Assembly: GCA_029979265.1 (NCBI GenBank)
Contig: JAPOHW010000005.1
Coordinates: forward strand, 106,419-170,418
DNA: 64,000 nucleotides
From: Actinomycetota bacterium
GTDB taxonomy: Bacteria; Actinomycetota; Acidimicrobiia; Acidimicrobiales; Aldehydirespiratoraceae
Reading direction: 5' to 3'
Below, one piece after another: positions 58,685-64,000 of the stretch (positions are counted from its first letter, which is position 1; each line of letters starts with the position of its first letter). The notes under the pieces are model-generated. The model saw nothing but the letters and a program-made list of their open reading frames with translations, had not been told where the DNA came from and made no database searches. The translations under genes and the position numbers were made by a program.

Positions 58685-59677
58685 ATGACCGAGACTTTCG
58701 CAGCGTTCCGGGCCCTGACCGAGGGCGACGCCGTTGACCGTGGGGTGGTCCCCATGGCAGTCGACGAGCTCCCGGTCGACGGCGTGTTGGTCGAGGTCCA
58801 CTGGTCGAGCGTCAACTACAAGGACGGCCTTGCCTCCACCCCCACCGGAAAGGTGGCCCGGATTTCCCCGATCGTTCCCGGGATCGATCTCGCCGGGGTT
58901 CTCGTCGAGGACGCTCCGGGAATGCCTGCCGGTACCGAGGTCTTGGCCCATGGTGGCCCGATCGGCGTCGCGCGTCATGGTGGATACGCCCAGTACGCCA
59001 GAGTCCCGTGCGACACGCTCGTCCCCGTCCCGGCCGGGATGACCACCCGCGAGACCATGATCGTCGGCACCGGGGGATTCACCGCTGCACTGTCGGTGAT
59101 CGCCCTCCAGGACCACGGCGTCAGGCCCGACTCCGGTCCGGTGCTCGTTACCGGGGCGACCGGCGGGGTGGGATCGACAGCGGTCGACATCTTGTCGAAC
59201 CTCGGGTACGAGGTCGTGGCGAGCACCGGCAAGTCGGATGCCGCCGACTGGCTGCGCGACATCGGCGCCGCGTCGATCATCGACCGTGCCGAACTCGCCG
59301 AGGAGGGCAAGCGGCCGCTCGAGTCGACGATCTGGGCCGGGGCAGTCGACTGCGTCGGTGGGGTCACCCTCGCCAACGTGCTCAAGAAGATCCACTACGG
59401 CGGCTCGGTCGCCGCCAGCGGTCTCACCGGTGGTCCCGGTCTTGCGACCACCGTGCTGCCGTTCATCCTGCGCGGCGTGAATCTGCTCGGGATCGACTCG
59501 GTCGAGATGTCGATGGACCGGCGACGTCAGACATGGGAACGGATCGGCACCGACCTCAAGCCTTCGAATCTCGACGCGATCGGACGCACCATCGGCCTCG
59601 GCGACCTCGACGGCGTGCTGACCGACATCCTCGCCGGCAAGGCGCAGGGACGCAGCGTTGTCGACCTGCGCGCCTGA
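58685..59677 (+). CDS. acrylyl-CoA reductase-like (AcuI/YhdH) medium-chain reductase
   Basis: This 330-residue protein resembles the YhdH/AcuI quinone-oxidoreductase group. It has VHWSSVNYKDGLASTPTGKVAR, VPGIDLAGVLVED, the NADPH motif VTGATGGVGSTAVDIL and GGVTLANVLKKIHYGGSVAASG, LRGVNLLGIDSVEM near the end. AcuI reduces acryloyl-CoA to propionyl-CoA, so it could remove acryloyl-CoA made in the pathway. ATG 58685 matches a TAGCGT -10 at 7 nt; the frame upstream has another ATG at 58628. No full island operator is seen in front of it. Confidence 0.9.
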   Translation: MTETFAAFRALTEGDAVDRGVVPMAVDELPVDGVLVEVHWSSVNYKDGLASTPTGKVARISPIVPGIDLAGVLVEDAPGMPAGTEVLAHGGPIGVARHGGYAQYARVPCDTLVPVPAGMTTRETMIVGTGGFTAALSVIALQDHGVRPDSGPVLVTGATGGVGSTAVDILSNLGYEVVASTGKSDAADWLRDIGAASIIDRAELAEEGKRPLESTIWAGAVDCVGGVTLANVLKKIHYGGSVAASGLTGGPGLATTVLPFILRGVNLLGIDSVEMSMDRRRQTWERIGTDLKPSNLDAIGRTIGLGDLDGVLTDILAGKAQGRSVVDLRA

Positions 59678-59953
59678 CCCTCAGGCGTCGACGGGCCCGG
59701 CTGCATCGGTCGAACGGCAACGCCGCGACCGCACGATCGATCCGACGATCACCACCGCTGTGGCTCCTCCACTGGGCGATCAACACCGGATGGATCCGAT
59801 ACTTCGCGCGTGGCCACGCTCGTTTCGATGTGACCGTCGACGTCAAAGAATCGCTTCAGATCAACTGACGCACTACTCGCCTAACACCAAGCTTCCTGAC
59901 GTCTTTCGCCACCTATGACTGGCGTTTCCACCCAACGTTGGTGACGTTTCACA

Positions 59954-62800
59954 TCAGCTGCAGCCGCTCGTGGTGCCGCACGACGGGCAGGCGTGGCACG
60001 AACCGGCCCGCACCATGCTCACACCGCACTGCATGCACATGGGCGAGTCTCCGTGACGCACCTTCGGGCGATCGATCTCGGCCGAGATGTCGCTGACGGG
60101 AGCCGGCGGGGCGATACCCATCTCCATCTGCGTGACGAGTTCGTCGACCGACGGAATACTCTTCGGGTCGGCGACCACTTCACTGCCGGTGAACGACTCA
60201 ACGGCCGACTCCTCGACACCTGGCAACGTCGGCTGCAGTCGCTCGTCGACCGAGAAGATGCCGAGCTCCTGTCGCTCGTCGTAGCTCATGTACTCGAGAG
60301 CGAGACGGCGGAACAAGTAGTCCATGATCGACGAGGCGAAACGGATGTCGGGATCGTCAGTCATTCCGGCGGGTTCAAAGCGCATGTTGACGAACGCTTC
60401 GACGAAGGCTCGCAACGGCACGCCGTACTGCAGGCCATAGCTGATGCTCTTGGCGAAGGCATCCATGATGCCCGACAAGGTGGAACCCTGCTTCGACACC
60501 GTGAGGAACACCTCACCGGGACGACCGTCCTCGTACTCGCCGATGGTGGCGAATCCCTTGCAGTCGGCCACACGGAACTCGAAGGTGCGACCCTTGCGGC
60601 TACGGGGCAGCTTCTGGCGCACCGGCTTCTGCACGACCTTCTCGACGATCTTTTCGATCACCTGAGTGGCCGAGTCGGTCACCGTGGAGGAGCTGCTTGT
60701 GTCGGCTCCATCCTTCTTGGCTGTCGAGAGCGGCTGGGCCACCTTGCAGTTGTCACGATAGATGGCAACGGCCTTGAGCCCGAGTTCCCACGACAGCAGG
60801 TGGAGCTCTTCGACGTCTTCGACCGAGGCTTCCTCGGGCATGTTGACGGTCTTGGAGATCGCACCCGACAAGAACGGCTGGACTGCGCCCATCATGCGAA
60901 CGTGACCTTCGTAATGGATCGTGTTGTCACCCATCGAGCAGGCGAACACGGCCACGTGCTCGGCCTTCAGGTGCGGGGCACCGAGGATCGACTTCTCGGT
61001 GTCGATGTACGCAATGATCTCGTCGATCTGCGTGGCGTCGTAACCAAGACGACGCAAGGCCCACGGGATGGTCTGGTTGACGATGACCATCGTTCCACCA
61101 CCGACCAACTTCTTCATCTTGACGAGACCGAGGTCGGGCTCGATACCTGTGGTGTCGCAATCCATCATGAGTCCGATGGTGCCGGTGGGGGCGAGAACGG
61201 TGGCTTGACTGTTGCGCACTCCGTACTCCTCGCCATCACGCACAGCCGACTCCCAGGCTTCCTGTCCGGCGCGCACGAGATCGGCCGGCACCACGTCTGC
61301 ATTCTCGATCTGGTAGCTGGCGTCGCGGTGCATGCGCAGAACGTTCAGCATGTAGCGCTCGTTCTCGGCGAAACCGGCAAACGGTCCCATACGACTGGCC
61401 GTGCGAGCGCTGGTGGCGTAGGCATGGCCAGTCATGAGGCTCGTGAGAGCCGCCGCCCACGAACGTCCGGCAGGTGAGTCGTACGGAAGGCCGAGGGCCA
61501 TGAGAAGCGCCCCGAGGTTGGCATAACCGAGACCGAGCTGACGGAACTTGCGGCTGTTGTCGCCGATCTTCTCGGTCGGGTAGTCGGCTCGGCCGACGAG
61601 AATCTCCTGAGCGGTGAAAACCGTCTCGACCGTGTGCTTGTACGCCTCGACGTCGAAGTTGCCCGACTGGTCGAGGTACTTGAGCAAGTTGATCGACGCC
61701 AGGTTGCAGGCCGAGTTGTCGATGTGCATGTACTCACTGCACGGATTGGATCCGTTGATACGACCTTCGGCGTGCGCGGTGTGCCATTTGTTGATCGTGG
61801 TGTCGAACTGCAGACCCGGATCAGCGCACTCCCACGATGCTTGAGCGATCTGACGCCACACGTCACGAGCACGAACCGTGCGCACTGGCGAGCCGTCGGT
61901 GACAGCCCGGTACGACCAATCTGCGTCGTCGACCACGGCCTGCATGAACTCGTCGGTGACGCGAACCGAGTTGTTGGCGTTCTGGTACTGGATACTGAAC
62001 GAGTCGGATCCGTCGAGGTCCATGTCGAATCCGGCATCGCGCAGGACACGCGCCTTCTTCTCCTCTTTCGACTTGCACCAGATGAACTCTTCGACGTCGG
62101 GGTGGTCGACGTTCAAGATGACCATCTTCGCTGCGCGGCGGGTCTTGCCGCCCGACTTGATCGTTCCGGCCGAGGCATCGGCTCCACGCATGAACGACAC
62201 CGGACCGGAGGCCGTGCCGCCTCCGTTCAGCAACTCGACACTGGACCGGATCTTCGACAGGTTGATACCCGAACCCGAGCCACCCTTGAAGATCACGCCT
62301 TCTTCGCGGTACCAGTTGAGGATTCCGTCCATGGTGTCGTCGACGGCCAGGATGAAGCAGGCGCTCGCCTGCTGTGGAACGCCCTTCACGCCGATGTTGA
62401 ACCACACCGGACTGTTGAAGGCGGCGCGCTGGGTGACGAGGATGAACTTCAGCTCGTCACTGAACGCCGCTGCCTCGGACTCGTCGACGAAATAGCCGCC
62501 CTCGCGACCCCACTGGGTGATGGTGTCGACCACCCGGTCGATCACCTGACGCAACGAGGATTCGCGCTCGGGCGTTCCCGGGGTGCCACGGAAGTACTTC
62601 TGAGCGACGATGTTGGTGGCGTTCAGCGACCAAAAGGTCGGGAACTCGACGCCGAGTTGCTCGAAAGCAACCGAGCCGTCCTTCCAATTCGAGATACGCG
62701 CATCTCGCGTCTCCCACTCGACCTGTTCATAGGGGTGCACCCCCGCCGTTGTGAAATGCCGGTTGATGCCGATGGCGAGGCGGTCAGGTGCGAGAGACAT
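59954..62800 (-). CDS. nrdJ: vitamin B12-dependent (class II) ribonucleotide reductase
   Basis: This 948-residue class II ribonucleotide reductase makes deoxyribonucleotides with adenosylcobalamin as radical source. It has FNSPVWFNIG, ACFILAVDDTMDGI, FKGGSGSGINLSKIR, NPCSEYMHIDNSACNLASINL, ATVLAPTGTIGLMMDCDTTGIEPD, a TSCPD-type domain near residues 750-850, and a C-terminal Cys-rich tail (CMQCGVSMVRAGSCHACPSCG) for redox relay and zinc. ATG 62800 follows AAAAGGACC; 35 further in-frame residues upstream are not family sequence. It is an essential gene and marks the edge of the catabolic island. Confidence 0.97.
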   Translation of the reverse strand: MSLAPDRLAIGINRHFTTAGVHPYEQVEWETRDARISNWKDGSVAFEQLGVEFPTFWSLNATNIVAQKYFRGTPGTPERESSLRQVIDRVVDTITQWGREGGYFVDESEAAAFSDELKFILVTQRAAFNSPVWFNIGVKGVPQQASACFILAVDDTMDGILNWYREEGVIFKGGSGSGINLSKIRSSVELLNGGGTASGPVSFMRGADASAGTIKSGGKTRRAAKMVILNVDHPDVEEFIWCKSKEEKKARVLRDAGFDMDLDGSDSFSIQYQNANNSVRVTDEFMQAVVDDADWSYRAVTDGSPVRTVRARDVWRQIAQASWECADPGLQFDTTINKWHTAHAEGRINGSNPCSEYMHIDNSACNLASINLLKYLDQSGNFDVEAYKHTVETVFTAQEILVGRADYPTEKIGDNSRKFRQLGLGYANLGALLMALGLPYDSPAGRSWAAALTSLMTGHAYATSARTASRMGPFAGFAENERYMLNVLRMHRDASYQIENADVVPADLVRAGQEAWESAVRDGEEYGVRNSQATVLAPTGTIGLMMDCDTTGIEPDLGLVKMKKLVGGGTMVIVNQTIPWALRRLGYDATQIDEIIAYIDTEKSILGAPHLKAEHVAVFACSMGDNTIHYEGHVRMMGAVQPFLSGAISKTVNMPEEASVEDVEELHLLSWELGLKAVAIYRDNCKVAQPLSTAKKDGADTSSSSTVTDSATQVIEKIVEKVVQKPVRQKLPRSRKGRTFEFRVADCKGFATIGEYEDGRPGEVFLTVSKQGSTLSGIMDAFAKSISYGLQYGVPLRAFVEAFVNMRFEPAGMTDDPDIRFASSIMDYLFRRLALEYMSYDERQELGIFSVDERLQPTLPGVEESAVESFTGSEVVADPKSIPSVDELVTQMEMGIAPPAPVSDISAEIDRPKVRHGDSPMCMQCGVSMVRAGSCHACPSCGTTSGCS

Positions 62801-62918
62801 AGCAGGTCCTTTTTGGTGTCGAAATCGGGTGTCGGTCGGTTGAAGAATGAATTCAGGAGAACACAAGATGTGGTGGTTACGTCCCCCCGGCTCGCGTCCC
62901 ACCACAAGTGGTTGTGAG

Positions 62919-62948
62919 ATTACAGCAGTGTAACTACAGCCATGTCAA
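62919..62948 (-). promoter_or_regulatory. nrdJ promoter
   Basis: On the minus strand TTGACA (62948-62943) and TGTAAT (62924-62919) are separated by 18 nt, a good match to a vegetative sigma factor promoter. The leader to the nrdJ ATG would be about 110 nt. I see no B12-box or other cobalamin riboswitch elements in it. Confidence 0.6.
62920..62933. repeat. palindrome TTACA-N4-TGTAA over the nrdJ -10
   Basis: TTACAGCAGTGTAA is a perfect 5-4-5 inverted repeat that covers the -10 element of nrdJ, so it is a strong candidate operator. It is not a clear NrdR box. A second inverted repeat, ACCAC-AA-GTGGT, lies at 62901-62912. Confidence 0.5.
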
Positions 62949-63285
62949 CGATCCTCCGCGAAGTCCCTGCGTACATGCCATCTCCTCGTGGCCGTGAGAG
63001 TGAGAATCGTCGAGGTCTCGATCCACAGGGGTGGCGTCCCCCGCAGGTTCAGATCGAACTCCCGCCCGATCCAGCTGCCCATCCGACGCCCACGACAGTC
63101 CCCGGAATCACCCGTTGACCACCGTGACAGCACCTCGCGAGTCCCCTCGCCACGGTTCGGAAGCCACCCCTGTGTCACGTCTCCACGGTACGGCCGAACC
63201 CCTGTGGGAAGGAAGTGGACAACCGTGTGAATTAGCCGATTTTTATGGGGAAAAGCCTGTGGAAGGGGCTGTGGAGAAACGGCCC
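62949..63285. other. intergenic region with DnaA-box-like sequences
   Basis: No gene is supported in this 337-bp stretch; open frames here have low-complexity, Arg-rich translations. It contains minus-strand TTGTCCACT (63214-63222) and TTCTCCACA (63270-63278), each one mismatch from the DnaA-box forms TTGTCCACA/TTATCCACA, plus a TGTGG repeat at 63258. A short AT-richer patch lies at 63228-63254. Confidence 0.4.
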
Positions 63286-64000
63286 TCAGATGGGGACAAC
63301 CGTGACCGGAATCCCGTTCAGGACCGACGTACCCGACAGCGGGTCGAGGGCCTGGTCGTCGGTCAGCACATTGGAATTCACTCCGGCCCGCTCGGCGGCC
63401 ACGCGAAGTCGGGTTCCCGCGACACCATGGCCCCATCCATGCGGCAGGCTCACGACCCCCGGGCGGATGTCTTCGGTGATTTCCACGACGGCATCCAGCT
63501 GACCCACCCGCGACTCCACGCGCGCCGGATGTCCGTCGCGCACACCGAGTCGCTGCGCGTCATCGGGATGAACATGAAGAGTGCAGCGGGGTTTGCCCTT
63601 CACCAGAACCTCGATGTTGTGCATCCACGAATTGTTCGAACGAAGGTGTCGTCGACCGACCAACACGAGCTCGCGCGCAGCGAGTTCGTCGATCGACGCT
63701 TCGAGACGAACGACATCGGCGAGCAATTCGTCGGGCGCGAGTTCGATACGACCCGAACGCGTCCGTAACGCATCGGGAAGCCGCGGTTGCAGTGCGCCGT
63801 AGTCGACGCCATGCGGATTGGCGAGAAGAAGATCGAGGCTCGCGCCATTCGTATTCGTTCCGAAGGCCGCACCGTACGGTCCTGTCTGCAGCATGAAGTC
63901 GAGCAACCGTGCCGGACCACGTCGACCCTTGGCGTCGAGCAACGCTCGAATCTCATCGGCGTCACGTCCGTGAATCAACGATGACGGATCGGCCACCGAA
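63286..64000 (-). CDS. molybdopterin-dependent oxidoreductase, C-terminal part (5' partial)
   Basis: This is the last ~237 residues of a molybdopterin oxidoreductase; the frame is open to the window edge. Visible are GPYGAAFG, ELVLVGRRHLRSNNSWMHN and VKGKPRCTLHVHPDDAQRLGV, the molybdopterin-dinucleotide-binding domain, then PGVVSLPHGWGHG and DPLSGTSVLNGIPVTVV. The pattern matches formate dehydrogenase/nitrate reductase-like single-subunit enzymes of actinobacteria and resembles the C-terminus of the protein at 36424. A GTG at 63996 is in frame but is not a real start because homology continues past it. Confidence 0.88.
   Translation of the reverse strand, partial: SVADPSSLIHGRDADEIRALLDAKGRRGPARLLDFMLQTGPYGAAFGTNTNGASLDLLLANPHGVDYGALQPRLPDALRTRSGRIELAPDELLADVVRLEASIDELAARELVLVGRRHLRSNNSWMHNIEVLVKGKPRCTLHVHPDDAQRLGVRDGHPARVESRVGQLDAVVEITEDIRPGVVSLPHGWGHGVAGTRLRVAAERAGVNSNVLTDDQALDPLSGTSVLNGIPVTVVPI

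Noticed and set aside
59678..59953. Frames in the gap between the AcuI-like gene and nrdJ
   Set aside because: The translations show no family motif. A CCAACGTTGG palindrome is present near 59932, but nothing supports a gene or a clear terminator.
62945..63436. Minus-strand frame upstream of nrdJ
   Set aside because: Gly/Arg-rich translation overlapping the molybdopterin gene in another frame; no ribosome site and no family features.
1..64000. CRISPR arrays, tRNA or rRNA genes, insertion sequences, integrases
   Set aside because: No repeat-spacer pattern, no tRNA-like cloverleaf, no transposase or integrase motifs and no terminal inverted repeats were seen, so the island shows no direct sign of recent mobility.

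Overview
The window is high-GC, gene-dense DNA that looks chromosomal and actinobacterial. Supporting features are a cobalamin-dependent class II ribonucleotide reductase, three F420-type luciferase-like oxidoreductases, frequent GTG/TTG starts with 4-nt gene overlaps, and several promoters that appear to drive leaderless mRNAs. An Acidimicrobiia (Ilumatobacter-like) host is my best guess from gene content; no 16S or other marker in the window proves it.

Nearly everything from 1 to about 59,700 is a catabolic island for CoA-activated organic acids. Left edge (1-2807): the end of a fused LivH-LivM-LivG branched-chain-type ABC transporter plus LivF. 2825-11702 (minus): alpha/beta hydrolase, a decayed crotonase, enoyl-CoA hydratase, amidohydrolase, a DUF35/Ltp2-like aldolase pair, metallophosphoesterase, SDR and a tandem CaiB/BaiF CoA-transferase. 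11819-18188 (plus): SDR, LLM oxidoreductase, three acyl-CoA dehydrogenase genes, SnoaL-like and VOC proteins. 18205-22432: crotonase, a TetR regulator, a hotdog thioesterase-like protein and two SDRs. 22466-25951: thiolase and an acyl-CoA dehydrogenase pair. 25956-31992: SnoaL-like protein, second tandem CoA-transferase, hotdog protein, divergent acyl-CoA ligase and nitroreductase. 32040-45577: hydrolase, methyltransferase, SDRs, crotonase, molybdopterin oxidoreductase, VOC, a thiolase-like/DUF35 fusion with a thiolase, amidohydrolases. 45678-59677: aldo/keto reductase, acyl-CoA dehydrogenases, LLM enzymes, thioesterases, crotonase and medium-chain reductases. Right edge: nrdJ and the 3' part of another molybdopterin oxidoreductase, which look like housekeeping flank.

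The genes cover uptake, CoA activation (ligase and CoA-transferases), dehydrogenation, hydration, hydroxyacyl oxidation, thiolytic or retro-aldol cleavage, and CoA release. The substrate cannot be read from sequence; steroid- or terpenoid-like alicyclic acids are a reasonable guess because heteromeric acyl-CoA dehydrogenases and Ltp2/DUF35 pairs are typical of such pathways.

The main discovery is a 16-bp palindrome, YTGACR-N4-YGTCAR, present in 15 full copies, every one at a promoter and many between divergent genes. One copy ends 4 nt before the start of the only TetR gene seen here, which makes that protein the prime candidate for an autoregulated master repressor of the island. The second theme is decay: four genes show truncation, internal in-frame deletion or a nonsense codon, and an isochorismatase-fold protein has lost its catalytic triad.
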